Shown: positions 60,701 to 63,307 of the stretch, piece after piece
How positions within the stretch are numbered: the first letter of the stretch is position 1
Layout of the letters: each line of letters starts with the position of its first letter
DNA from: Lutraria lutraria
Taxonomy: Eukaryota; Mollusca; Bivalvia; Venerida; Mactridae
DNA: 64,000 bases
Direction of reading: 5' to 3'
Assembly: GCA_964023205.1 (NCBI GenBank)
Contig: OZ026844.1
Span: 9,710,416-9,774,415, forward strand
Translations under genes and position numbers: made by a program
The notes under the pieces: model-generated
Database searches by the model: none
What the model saw: the letters and a program-made list of their open reading frames with translations, nothing else
What the model was told of the DNA's origin: nothing

Positions 60701-63307
60701 TACATCAATATTCTAATCCCACTCATAAACATGAACAAATTGTAACCATACAACCAAGTTCTAAAACGCAAAGAAAAACATTGAAACAGATAAAAAAACC
60801 TGAACAAGAACAATCCCATTACCTTCTAATAAACCTAGAAATGAAAAAATAAGACATTAAAACTATCAAATGATTCATACATAGTAAGAAGTGTGCCTTC
60901 AAACTGGTCATTGTACTTGCAGAATCTGAAAGAAAATATCAGAAGAATATGTTGACGAAAATAAAGTGTGTACCGGCTTCATAGAACACCAGCCTTCAAT
61001 GATTACCTCATACAGATAGCAGGGTAAAATAGATATGGTAATCTTAGCCTTCAAAATAATGTACCCGCTCGATTTCCGTGTGCACAAATTCCTGGCATTT
61101 TTTCTATCCTCTAACAGTGAAATGTAATTAATTTAAAAAAAACAAGCTAAAACTTATATCAATCACCAGCATTATGGATAATGAGTAATTAAGAAGGCAG
61201 TGATAAATTGATAATACTTAAAAAAAAGTCTGATAATGGTACTGAAAGTGTATACCTTCAACAATTCTATCTATCTAGACAGACCGGAACAGTATGCGGA
61301 TGCTACCAGTACGCGGACACCCTCGTATTCGATGAGTTTTAAAGATTTAAAACGTCCTGTATGATACCCATATTACTTACCTATATTCGCAACAAACTTA
61401 CCTTTCTTCCCGTATGATACATATACTGTTTACATTTCCTGTTTATACTGATCAGCAGACGATTGATATAAACAAAATAAATTGAGATTTGTAAAAATAT
61501 GTAACTCCTTGTGTAAATGGCTAAAAAAATTGCCACTGATTAAAATAATCTACGTATCTAATAAATATGATACAATCTCACTTGAATAAACAAAAAACCT
61601 GTTATACACAATCGATCTTGCTACACATAATTTAACTCAGCAACTTTCGCATCTTTATCACTTTGGCGCTTGAACCTACATGTGACTACAAGTACCTGCC
61701 AAATGTTTTTGCTTTCCTTTTTATAGTTTTATTTTGACGTCCTTAAAGGGGCATGCCCTGGAACTGAAGCGTCTCAAATATAAATCAAATTGGTATCATT
61801 TGAATGCCTAAATCAATTAATGTAAGTCCTGTAAAATATTTACGAAATGTCCTGCTATTTGACTCAAAATACACATTTCAAGATTTACCAAACCTGCCGA
61901 TTACGCCTTAGAAAATATTCGTCATTTTCATAACTCGACCCTTTCGGGATCTGTCAAAAGCGGAAAAAATGTCAACAAACTGTGAAATGGTAAGTATTGC
62001 TCACGTCATGTTCATTGTTTGCGACATAAAGCTTATCTATCGATCAATTATAGGTAAATATCATTGTTTTGCTGCTTGAAAGGCAGCGCGCACGCTAAGT
62101 TAAATTCTCAGACGAATCGGAAATATCGTTGTCGTCAATAAAAGGCTTGTAAGCCTTTTATTTAAACCGGCATATAAATACCCACGCGTGCATTATAGGG
62201 CCATTTTTGAGCGGACATTCTTCTTTGACTTTTCGGTAATAATTGGTTTTACAAGTGACAAACACATTTTTGGTGTACGAAAAAAAAGACACAGCAGTTC
62301 CTGGGCATGCCCCTTTAACTCTCTTAAGCTACAAACTTAGTGATGGAAATAAGTAAATCTAGATAAATACTCATTTCTGTAATTTAAAGTACAAACTAAA
62401 ACTGTAGGAGAGTCTTTGTTCTGCATGATTTTTGTAAAGAAGAATAAATGAATTGACATATTGCACTCAATGCTTTAAACATGTTAATTTTTTAATAAAG
62501 AAAAAATATTTTCTTTTAATTTTCATGTGTAAAAGAAATATATACACACAAAAAAAGATTCAGGTGAGTTTACTTTATTTGACCATTTTACGTCTATATA
62601 AAGGGGTGTCTGTGTACTGGTTAAATTGTACAATAATTTTGAGCCGTGACTGTACCTGCCACGATGCCTGACTGTGCATGCGTAGTGCACTGTTTACAAT
62701 CATAAGTTCATGTATATTTCTAAGCAAGGATTCATCTTCAAAACTACAAAGACTGGATTATTTGAAACACGGCCTCATTTACACGAAATAGTTACATATG
62801 GGAGGAAGTGTCCGCATACTGTTCCGGCCTGTCTATATATTATTGTACGTACTCGTTCATAACTGAACATCACGGCAGATATATAATTATAATTGTTTGG
62901 ACTAAGCTTAAATTTTTAAATGGATTCATGCTTTTCATTTAATATGTTCTATGATATTTCAGAAATAATATGGATTGCCAAAAATAAATTTGGTACAGCA
63001 ATTGTGCAACTTCATGTGGGATCTCAATGCAGCACTGATCAAGCTTTGTATGGCTAAAACCTAAAGCAAGGGGTAAGGGGAGGCAATGCAAAAACACTTA
63101 AGAAATATTGTTGAAATGGATAGAGAACAGTTGCTTATTGTACAAGATGAAGATAAAGTCACCACAGATGAAACATGGATGATGAGAAAACTGAAGGTTT
63201 GGTGAAAATTCAAGAAACAAACAAAAATAATAACGCTCGATCAACAACTGACCAGATGATTTCGGTCTGTCCCTTTTGGACGCTTTTGTGTTCAGTTTTG
63301 TACTCAT
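6668..63307 (-). CDS. MYCBPAP: MYCBP-associated protein (MYCBPAP) orthologue, whole gene, 20 coding exons
   Basis: The sequence shows 20 minus-strand coding exons: 63307-63253, 33119-32968, 32126-32014, 31611-31553, 30786-30680, 29798-29624, 28787-28668, 28324-28261, 25008-24926, 24560-24439, 23193-23036, 22697-22475, 21156-20896, 20154-20008, 19399-19286, 18859-18735, 17912-17803, 8286-8168, 7562-7380 and 6763-6668. Lengths sum to 2586 nt (861 residues plus stop) and every junction keeps frame. Family knowledge, recalled: MYCBPAP binds MYCBP/AMY-1, is abundant in testis and ciliated cells, and its Chlamydomonas relative FAP147 lies in a projection of the axonemal central apparatus. The human protein is about 950 residues and shares the same ordered blocks. 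Residues about 400-560 resemble an ASH/MSP-type immunoglobulin-like fold, typical of central-pair proteins. The N-terminal exon is variable (see the alternative first exons). Protein identity is strong; exact 5' transcript structure is inferred. Confidence 0.95.
7380..7562 (-). CDS. MYCBPAP: MYCBPAP exon 19
   Basis: The acceptor is TTGAATTCCAG and the donor GCACAG|GTTGGT, phase 0 both ends, 61 codons. It encodes TPAPKPPPSRGKTSDS, a Pro/Ser-rich linker, and ends DKKYKEKVFAQ, the start of the conserved C-terminal helix (YTQRLHSEV in vertebrates). A second GT four bases on would put exon 20 out of frame. Residues about 770-830. Confidence 0.92.
8168..8286 (-). CDS. MYCBPAP: MYCBPAP exon 18, Lys/Gly-rich linker
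   Basis: The acceptor is TATTTGTAG and the donor AAAGAG|GTGACT, phase 1 in, 0 out. It encodes DGRGRKSGTGDKGG and PTPAKEKDKGGKMSKE, a disordered basic linker like the Lys-rich KAGKEERKG...DKEDKKG segment of vertebrate MYCBPAP. A 9.5-kb intron separates it from exon 17. Residues about 730-769. Confidence 0.9.
9165..9420 (+). repeat. Dispersed repeat, GACAAATACC / TGACCTTGACCTT family
   Basis: CATAGATGTGACAAATACC, ACCACTTTGACAC and tandem TGACCTTGACCTT runs resemble the copies near 10742 and 45483. The family is unclassified. An open frame downstream (9411-9653) is not gene-like. Confidence 0.5.
10742..11035 (+). repeat. Dispersed repeat, GTCACAGAAGTGACTAATACC family
   Basis: It opens TTTGTCACAGAAGTGACTA, has CACTTTGACACTAAGAATGC and ends near TATACCCCCTCTC. 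The first 140 bp match the copy at 45483-45625 closely, including GTGGATCACTGGG and AATTGTGTCTT. Confidence 0.65.
11413..11673. mobile_element. MITE with exact 10-bp target-site duplication
   Basis: The terminal inverted repeats are GGTACAGAGGTGACATG and, on the other strand, GGTACAGAGATGACATA. The exact direct repeat ATAGATATGT flanks it at 11403-11412 and 11674-11683. The inside holds several diverged copies of a GTGGCCATGACTTA-like motif in both orientations. The long duplication points to a Mutator-like family. Confidence 0.75.
12061..12243. mobile_element. MITE of the CAGTCAAACCTGTG family, copy 1
   Basis: The ends CAGTCAAACCTGTGTTAG and CACAGGTTTGACTG form about 15-bp inverted repeats next to a TA. 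The interior has AATAAAGGCCACC motifs shared with the copies at 20351, 27839, 28843, 31395, 32204 and 54957. Confidence 0.8.
13840..13990. mobile_element. MITE of the CAACCTCTCCAGAGC family, copy 1
   Basis: The left end CAACCTCTCCAGAGCGACC pairs with the right end GGCTCTGGACAGGTTGCAC. It contains CTCCCAAAGGGTGTGGCT and a run of CAACAACA. Related copies lie at 18880-18951 and 29402-29585. Confidence 0.65.
17343..17692. mobile_element. Inverted-repeat element, AAAGCTCCCCCGGAC termini
   Basis: The left end GCTCCCCGAACAAAAGCTCC and the reverse complement of the right end, GCTATCCGGACTAAAGCTCC, match over about 38 bp. Both carry the inner AAAGCTCCCCCGGAC. It is about 350 bp long with no coding capacity; the minus-strand frame across it is spurious. 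Confidence 0.6.
17803..17912 (-). CDS. MYCBPAP: MYCBPAP exon 17
   Basis: The acceptor is TGTTTATAG and the donor TACAA|GTAAGT, phase 2 in, 1 out. It encodes QSIVVRQVMGLPEKEFDD, matching the SVLGLPEKE block. Residues about 693-729. Confidence 0.95.
18735..18859 (-). CDS. MYCBPAP: MYCBPAP exon 16
   Basis: The acceptor is TTTGTTCAG and the donor GCTGG|GTAAGT, phase 0 in, 2 out. It encodes an acidic LEMDDDDEKKEPSLHQL run and then FVPQKPVHKQLYKAG, equivalent to the ALELCQKPRPLQSNLL region. A four-Asp run comes from a GATGATGATGAT repeat. Two overlapping frames on this strand are shadows. Residues about 652-692. Confidence 0.92.
18880..18951. mobile_element. Partial MITE copy, CAACCTCTCC family
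   Basis: It contains CTCCCAAAGGGTGTTGCT and GAGAGGTTGCACTGTAT, matching the right part of 13840-13990. It is immediately upstream of exon 16 in the intron. Confidence 0.5.
19091..19230. repeat. Cluster of simple tetranucleotide repeats
   Basis: Successive (TTTG)n, (CTTC)n, (ATTC)n, (AATA)n and (AATC)n tracts follow each other in the intron before exon 15. A plus-strand open frame (18906-19187) crosses them and is not a gene. Confidence 0.85.
19286..19399 (-). CDS. MYCBPAP: MYCBPAP exon 15
   Basis: The acceptor is TTCTTTCCAG and the donor AAAGAT|GTAACA, phase 0 both ends, 38 codons. LHYHHDAIQELKQLHLEL matches the LHYEHQVVQSLHQLW block, followed by VPPEERDGRTWDLSVEDL. Residues about 614-651. 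Confidence 0.95.
20008..20154 (-). CDS. MYCBPAP: MYCBPAP exon 14
   Basis: The acceptor is TATTAACAG and the donor CCTAAG|GTAAGA, phase 0 both ends, 49 codons. It encodes TPERPSSPIDAYITEEEIF, nearly identical to the TPERTPSPVDAYLTEEDLF block, after an amphipathic QMMRQILEEIIGG helix. Residues about 565-613. Confidence 0.97.
20351..20650. mobile_element. CAGTCAAACC-family MITE copy 2, internally expanded
   Basis: A diverged left end CAGTATATCAACCTG and right end TTTTTGACTG are each flanked by TA (20349-20350, 20651-20652). An 18-bp minisatellite has expanded in its left half. Confidence 0.65.
20378..20535. repeat. 18-bp minisatellite, about 9 units
   Basis: The unit is AAAGGCCACTGTGTGAAT with C/G swaps at one site. 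Because 18 is a multiple of 3, all frames stay open, giving three spurious periodic open frames on both strands. Confidence 0.95.
20896..21156 (-). CDS. MYCBPAP: MYCBPAP exon 13, second half of the immunoglobulin-like region
   Basis: The acceptor is TTCTTTTCAG and the donor CTTGAG|GTGAGT, phase 0 both ends, 87 codons. It encodes GVILPGETMKFPFVFKSP and AGVFQEQWKFETRPVVCGG, matching GVILPGEIKTFTFFFKS...AGVFREFWEFRTHPTLLGG. The PGE...F.F.S...G.F.E.W pattern is the usual ASH/MSP signature. It is the strongest family match in the window. Residues about 478-564. Confidence 0.98.
21345..22329. mobile_element. Pogo/Tigger-like non-autonomous element
   Basis: The left end is CAGTAAAACCTCGATTATCC and the reverse complement of the right end is CAGTAAAACCCTGATTATTC, with TA duplications at 21343-21344 and 22330-22331. 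As I recall, this CAGTNAAACC..GATTATCCGAA terminus is characteristic of pogo/Tigger elements. It is 985 bp with no transposase frame seen. It lies in the intron between exons 12 and 13. Confidence 0.75.
22475..22697 (-). CDS. MYCBPAP: MYCBPAP exon 12, first half of the immunoglobulin-like region
   Basis: The acceptor is TATTTCCAG and the donor GGAAG|GTATGA, phase 2 in, 0 out. It encodes FGPSIQFAGQAARWTGD and TSYLTIINNGTTSVYYDW, a near match to the ELTVVNNGTVAIWYDW block. The alternating hydrophobic pattern ending in NNGT...YDW is typical of ASH/MSP-like beta-sandwich domains of axonemal proteins. Residues about 403-477. Confidence 0.97.
22829..23000. mobile_element. Possible inverted-repeat element, CAGTAAAATCCC end
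   Basis: ACAGTAAAATCCCAGAAAAC then several TGAAAACCGGAATT-like internal copies resemble a MITE. The right end is not clear. Confidence 0.3.
23036..23193 (-). CDS. MYCBPAP: MYCBPAP exon 11
   Basis: The acceptor is TATTTTTAG and the donor CCGGG|GTAAAG, phase 0 in, 2 out. It begins DFEGLEVIGTANPF, matching the conserved DIDGLEVVGKGWPFS, then an acidic MERQPITELEMLDEDDQEF stretch. Residues about 351-402. Confidence 0.95.
23441..24438. repeat. 26-bp minisatellite array, about 37 units, abutting exon 10
   Basis: The unit TATATGTATAATTGTTAGTT plus ACATTA repeats almost without interruption for 1 kb, mixed with a 32-bp variant carrying TGTTATACTATAATTG and a rarer TATTTGTATAA variant. The array ends exactly at the exon 10 donor, which reads as a diverged unit. 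It lies in the intron between exons 10 and 11. Confidence 0.97.
24439..24560 (-). CDS. MYCBPAP: MYCBPAP exon 10, donor inside a minisatellite edge
   Basis: The acceptor is TATTATTCAG and the donor AAACCA|GTATGT, phase 1 in, 0 out. It encodes TRPVHYPWHKSSYLEQRK and KKQLNKYEEELDPHKP, matching the YTWDRSLFLIYRRKELQRIMEEL-like block. The donor and first intron bases belong to the last, diverged unit of a 1-kb tandem array. Residues about 310-350. Confidence 0.95.
24926..25008 (-). CDS. MYCBPAP: MYCBPAP exon 9
   Basis: The acceptor is ATAATTTCAG and the donor AAAG|GTATAA, phase 2 in, 1 out. It encodes TLTQTEKGYPPPIEHIGIPG then KIREEK, matching the TKTQRG...PITHIRKP block. Residues about 282-309. 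Confidence 0.93.
26260..26735 (-). mobile_element. tRNA-derived SINE-like copy, minus strand
   Basis: On the minus strand a tRNA-like head has A-box-like TGGTCCAGTGGTTAG and B-box-like GGGTTCAAATCAAGG (about 26640-26715). The element ends with GGCATTAAACCCAC (about 26267-26280). The body matches 32602-32890 (ATGGTGGAATATCAA, GTCAGATTT, GGTTATGACCTG-type segments). Confidence 0.6.
27839..28016. mobile_element. CAGTCAAACC-family MITE, copy 3
   Basis: It has a left end CAGTCTAACCTGTGAAC and a right end AGGCTTGACTG, with TA on the left. The interior reads GTGGCCTTTATTGACAGGTG. Confidence 0.75.
28261..28324 (-). CDS. MYCBPAP: MYCBPAP exon 8
   Basis: A 64-nt exon with acceptor TTTATTTCAG and donor TACA|GTAAGT, phase 1 in, 2 out. 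It encodes RVGSEFWKQQEKFGDDIMG, equivalent to SGFWSRLEYLGDEMTG in the vertebrate protein. Residues about 261-281. Confidence 0.95.
28668..28787 (-). CDS. MYCBPAP: MYCBPAP exon 7
   Basis: It encodes NYRKIQEDRYIVDRTIP, matching the conserved YRRIQEERELIDCTLP block. Two AGs could serve as acceptor, TTTGCAG|GATTG and, 11 nt inside, TTACAG|AAGG. Only the first keeps frame with exon 6, giving an AGA codon and RLLQKEPEDL; the inner one gives a stop at once. The donor is GGAT|GTAAGG, phase 1. Confidence 0.95.
28843..29021. mobile_element. CAGTCAAACC-family MITE, copy 4
   Basis: AGTCAAACCTGTGAACAAAG at the left and GTGTTGACT at the right surround TTTATTGACAGGTGG and TTTATTCAGAGGTTG. Confidence 0.75.
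29203..29290. mobile_element. Fragment related to the pogo/Tigger-like element
   Basis: CCCTGGATTATCCGAAACCA and GGATTAAACAG with CGATAATC echo the ends of 21345-22329. It is short and diverged. Confidence 0.35.
29402..29585. mobile_element. MITE copy, CAACCTCTCC family, copy 2
   Basis: It starts TTGCAACCTCTCCAAAGCAA and ends near CCTACTGTAT. The interior has repeated ATGTTGTTGTTG and GTTGCTC motifs, suggesting two overlapping copies. Confidence 0.55.
29624..29798 (-). CDS. MYCBPAP: MYCBPAP exon 6
   Basis: The acceptor is TTTATTCAG and the donor CTCTA|GTATGT, phase 0 in, 1 out. It encodes NALKNWQTKMIERKKQQGH, equivalent to the conserved FLKNWQ...RKKQQE segment, after a very basic KYEKKKRQREND stretch. 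Residues about 163-220. Confidence 0.95.
29931..30380. mobile_element. hAT-like MITE
   Basis: The termini TAGGGCTGTCCCGATA and TCGGGACAGCCCTA are inverted repeats. Inner GTATCGTATCGG motifs recur in both orientations. Flanks CAAAATAG and CAAATAG look like an 8-bp duplication that lost one A. This terminus type is, as I recall, usual in hAT elements. It lies between exons 5 and 6. Confidence 0.75.
30680..30786 (-). CDS. MYCBPAP: MYCBPAP exon 5
   Basis: The acceptor is TTACCTATAG and the donor CTCATG|GTAAGA, phase 1 in, 0 out. It encodes AGPRYDPIGNVVAHSILG and NYDDFQYEAIKRGDLM, matching the HHILGSLQDFKRIALARG-like block of the vertebrate protein. Residues about 127-162. Confidence 0.95.
30945..31090 (-). 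mobile_element. SINE-like fragment with GTTAAACCC tail
   Basis: The lower end reads AGGGTTTAACATC (minus-strand tail GATGTTAAACCCT), then GTCGCGTGGCTGCTATTCCG. It is similar in plan to the copies at 26260, 32615 and 40740. Confidence 0.4.
31395..31536. mobile_element. CAGTCAAACC-family MITE, copy 5
   Basis: CAGTCGAACTTGTGTTAG and CACAGGTTTGACTG form the ends, next to a TA at 31393. It lies 16 bp from exon 4, so its right end is close to the exon 4 donor. Confidence 0.75.
31553..31611 (-). CDS. MYCBPAP: MYCBPAP exon 4
   Basis: A 59-nt exon with acceptor TGTTTTAG and donor TCTG|GTATGT, phase 2 in, 1 out. It encodes VTVAKAAPLDAEIKPMEFS, running into the FSG/YSG dipeptide that leads the next conserved block. 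It is too short to be found by ORF length; adjoining exons and phase define it. Confidence 0.9.
32014..32126 (-). CDS. MYCBPAP: MYCBPAP exon 3
   Basis: The acceptor is TTATCTTACAG and the donor GGGA|GTAAGT; phase 0 in, 2 out. It carries TERIVVRKLKPAEILNRP, which matches the conserved IIRKLKP block of vertebrate MYCBPAP, preceded by a Pro-rich IRDPRPPE stretch. Residues about 70-107. Confidence 0.95.
32204..32379. mobile_element. CAGTCAAACC-family MITE, copy 6
   Basis: TAGTCAAACCTGTTAACAAAG and AACAGTTTTGACTG-type ends (right flank TA) surround TATTGACAGGTGACC. Confidence 0.7.
32615..32890 (-). mobile_element. SINE-like copy interrupted by TTCATGAAC repeat
   Basis: It starts at its tail GTGGGTTTAACGCC, and later CATATGGTGGAAAATCAAC and GGGTATGACCTGCTGC match 26600-26670. 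A short TTCATGAAC-rich segment (32678-32735) sits in the middle. Confidence 0.5.
32968..33119 (-). CDS. MYCBPAP: MYCBPAP exon 2, shared acceptor exon
   Basis: A pyrimidine-rich acceptor (TTCTTTCAG) precedes ATAAGCTG, and the donor is ACCAAG|GTTAGA. The exon starts in phase 1 and ends in phase 0, residues about 19-69 in the reference model. It encodes DKLKNRKRDGTPEKSG and NVIWNEEIEKLQIKDEEL, a charged, probably helical stretch. All five candidate first exons end in the phase this acceptor needs. Conserved family blocks start in the next exon, so this one is supported mainly by frame, splice sites and composition. Confidence 0.9.
35074..35990. mobile_element. Inverted-repeat element, GATTTTATTAAACTG termini
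   Basis: The left end GATTTTATTAAACTGTCGAA and the reverse complement of the right end, GATTTTATTAAACTTTGAAA, match over about 35 bp with AGCTG(A/C)ATAATT following. The interior is full of TTCATGAAC motifs (35480-35905). A short relative is at 45017-45283. Confidence 0.65.
37433..37547 (-). CDS. MYCBPAP: MYCBPAP alternative exon 1e, proximal first exon
   Basis: ATG at 37547 opens 38 codons, beginning MINQSRRSSRDVSGGK and including HHSHGGKERRLSNASAFGK, then donor AAAG|GTGAGA in phase 1 (split codon GAT, Asp, with exon 2). Two codons upstream of the ATG is an in-frame TAA, and treating the AG before the ATG as an acceptor would frameshift the chain into an early stop, so this works only as a first exon. 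It is the alternative closest to exon 2 (4.3 kb). Its sequence is GC-richer than the surrounding intron. The bases just before the ATG read TATAAAAG. Confidence 0.65.
40740..40985 (-). mobile_element. tRNA-derived SINE-like copy, minus strand
   Basis: The minus strand carries GGCTCAGTGGCTCAGCTCAG and GTGGTTATGGTCGC (A-box region), GAGCTTGAATTCAACC (B-box-like), and ends GACATTAAACCCT at the low-coordinate end. It shares the family tail with the other copies. Confidence 0.55.
42199..42380. repeat. TTCATGAAC-rich dispersed repeat
   Basis: It begins AAAATGAAGTTCATGAAATC and carries TTCAAGAACAGTTCATGAAC and further palindromic TTCATGAA octamers. It aligns with 49788-49985 over its whole length. 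Confidence 0.75.
45017..45283. mobile_element. Short copy of the GATTTTATTAAAC element
   Basis: The ends CAATTTTATTTATCTG...AAGATGAATAATTGC and (reverse complement) GATTTTATTAAACTGTCAAA match 35074-35990, and CAGTCACTAAATGC lies next to the left end in both. The TTCATGAAC-rich interior is missing. Confidence 0.65.
45483..45625 (+). repeat. Second copy of the GTGACTAATACCCCCGC repeat
   Basis: It shares CTTTGTCAGAGAAGTGACTA, TTTGACACTAAGAATGC, GTGGATCACTGGG and AATTGTGTCTTGCACATC with 10742-10890, in the same orientation. Confidence 0.65.
45641..45698. repeat. Short TTCATGAAC repeat fragment
   Basis: ATTCATGAATAGTTCAAGAC and GTTCATGAGTTCATGAATT followed by TTATTCAAAGGG match the motif at 32665-32735. 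Confidence 0.5.
45976..46168 (-). CDS. MYCBPAP: MYCBPAP alternative exon 1d, Arg/Ser-rich N-terminus
   Basis: ATG at 46168 (context AAAATGT) opens 64 codons beginning MSNNNISRRRLSVQVFSTVQ and ending SGRRRSA before donor GCAA|GTGAGT in phase 1 (split codon AAT with exon 2). The motif SGRRRS/SGRRST occurs twice (GGCAGACGG in the DNA), and Ser, Arg and Pro dominate. A good acceptor, GTCTTCTCTACAG, lies 55 nt inside the frame and would give an in-frame phase-1 internal exon starting TTCAAAAA, so the block may work both as first exon and as cassette exon. Local GC is clearly higher than in the flanking intron. Confidence 0.6.
47860..47990. repeat. Dispersed repeat, GAGCCGCC / TACAGGAGAACT family
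   Basis: TTCAGAGCCGCCAATATAAG, then GTACAGGAGAACTAGGC and CAATACATGCCTCACC, match 51915-52055. Confidence 0.55.
48803..48941 (-). CDS. MYCBPAP: MYCBPAP alternative exon 1c with tandem donors
   Basis: ATG at 48941 sits in an excellent context (ACAAAATGG). The frame opens MAAFLKMANALKKQNVD, then a Ser/Lys-rich stretch with SPTSSDDKKSN and LADVMKKTKGS. It ends at TCAA|GTATGT (phase 1). A second donor, TTAG|GTTTGT, lies 9 nt further on at 48794 and is also phase 1; using it adds three residues. Either joins exon 2 in frame. I see no pyrimidine-rich phase-1 acceptor inside, so this is best read as a true first exon with its own upstream promoter. Confidence 0.6.
49788..49985. repeat. TTCATGAAC-rich dispersed repeat, second copy
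   Basis: It begins AAAATGAAGTTCATGAAATC, then GGTTCAAGAACAGTTCATG, ACAGTTCATGAACC and GGAGTTCATGAAG, in the same order as 42199-42380. Confidence 0.75.
51915..52172 (-). mobile_element. SINE-like copy, minus strand, beside exon 1b
   Basis: The minus strand at 52172-52100 reads like a tRNA head, with TGGTCTAGTGATCATAAGG (A-box region) and TTTGGTTTCAAATCTC (B-box-like). The rest (GATACAGGAGAACTGGGC, CAGAGCCGCCCC on plus) matches 47860-47990. It ends 55 bp from the exon 1b donor. Confidence 0.55.
52227..52650 (-). CDS. MYCBPAP: MYCBPAP alternative exon 1b, 141-residue Ser/Lys-rich N-terminus
   Basis: An open frame of 141 codons runs from ATG at 52650 to a strong donor, ACCA|GTAAGTG, in phase 1, so it joins exon 2 in frame (split codon AAT, Asn). 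It is low-complexity and highly charged, rich in Ser, Lys, Asp and Glu, with a basic end (KGGRAMRRLRGS) and no recognisable fold. An in-frame TAA lies ten codons upstream of the ATG. A splice-acceptor-like CTAGTCTCAG just inside the frame would give an in-frame phase-1 internal exon starting at ATAAATCT, so it could be a cassette exon instead. The plus-strand frame over the same bases is a shadow. Confidence 0.6.
54957..55133. mobile_element. CAGTCAAACC-family MITE, copy 7
   Basis: CGGTCAAACCTATGTTAG and CACAGCTTTAACTG ends are flanked by TA on both sides (54955-54956, 55134-55135). The interior reads AATAAAGGCCACCCTGGG. Confidence 0.75.
58020..58620. mobile_element. Mariner-like MITE, 601 bp
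   Basis: The ends CGAGGGTCATCCGTAAAG and (reverse complement) CGAGGGTCATCCTTTAAG form about 28-bp inverted repeats with three mismatches, flanked by TA at 58018-58019 and 58621-58622. CGAGGGTCATNC is a typical mariner terminus. No transposase frame survives. Confidence 0.85.
61278..62833. mobile_element. Inverted-repeat element, 1.56 kb, with a nested insertion
   Basis: The left end GACAGACCGGAACAGTATGC and the reverse complement of the right end, GACAGGCCGGAACAGTATGC, pair over about 24 bp (one mismatch), flanked by TA at 61276-61277 and 62834-62835. A second element (61747-62314) lies inside. No transposase seen; a 72-codon plus frame (62453-62671) is not recognisable. It lies 420 bp inside intron 1. 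Confidence 0.75.
61747..62314. mobile_element. Nested TTAA-flanked MITE, 568 bp
   Basis: The ends AGGGGCATGCCCTGGAACTG and (reverse complement) AGGGGCATGCCCAGGAACTG differ at one base. TTAA flanks both sides (61743-61746, 62315-62318). TTAA duplication fits the piggyBac superfamily, though the terminus is not the usual CCC start. Base use differs (more GC) from the host intron. Confidence 0.8.
63253..63307 (-). CDS. MYCBPAP: MYCBPAP exon 1a, distal first coding exon
   Basis: The block starts with ATG in a good context (GAAATGA) and encodes 18 residues, MSTKLNTKASKRDRPKSS, strongly basic, before a CATCTG|GTCAGT donor in phase 1. Joined to exon 2 the split codon becomes GAT (Asp). It is the most 5' exon found, so I use it for the reference model. 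No intron separates it from the presumed promoter to its right. The short length makes it less certain than internal exons, but start context, donor and phase all fit. Confidence 0.65.

Larger units (their letters stand above)
33120..63252. other. Intron 1 region with alternative first exons
   Basis: This 30-kb stretch is AT-rich. Besides four candidate first exons it contains the listed repeats. Long parts (38000-41500, 42400-45000, 50100-51900, 52700-54900, 55200-58000, 58700-61200) show no clear coding or RNA gene. Any enhancers or promoters here cannot be recognised by eye. Confidence 0.6.
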
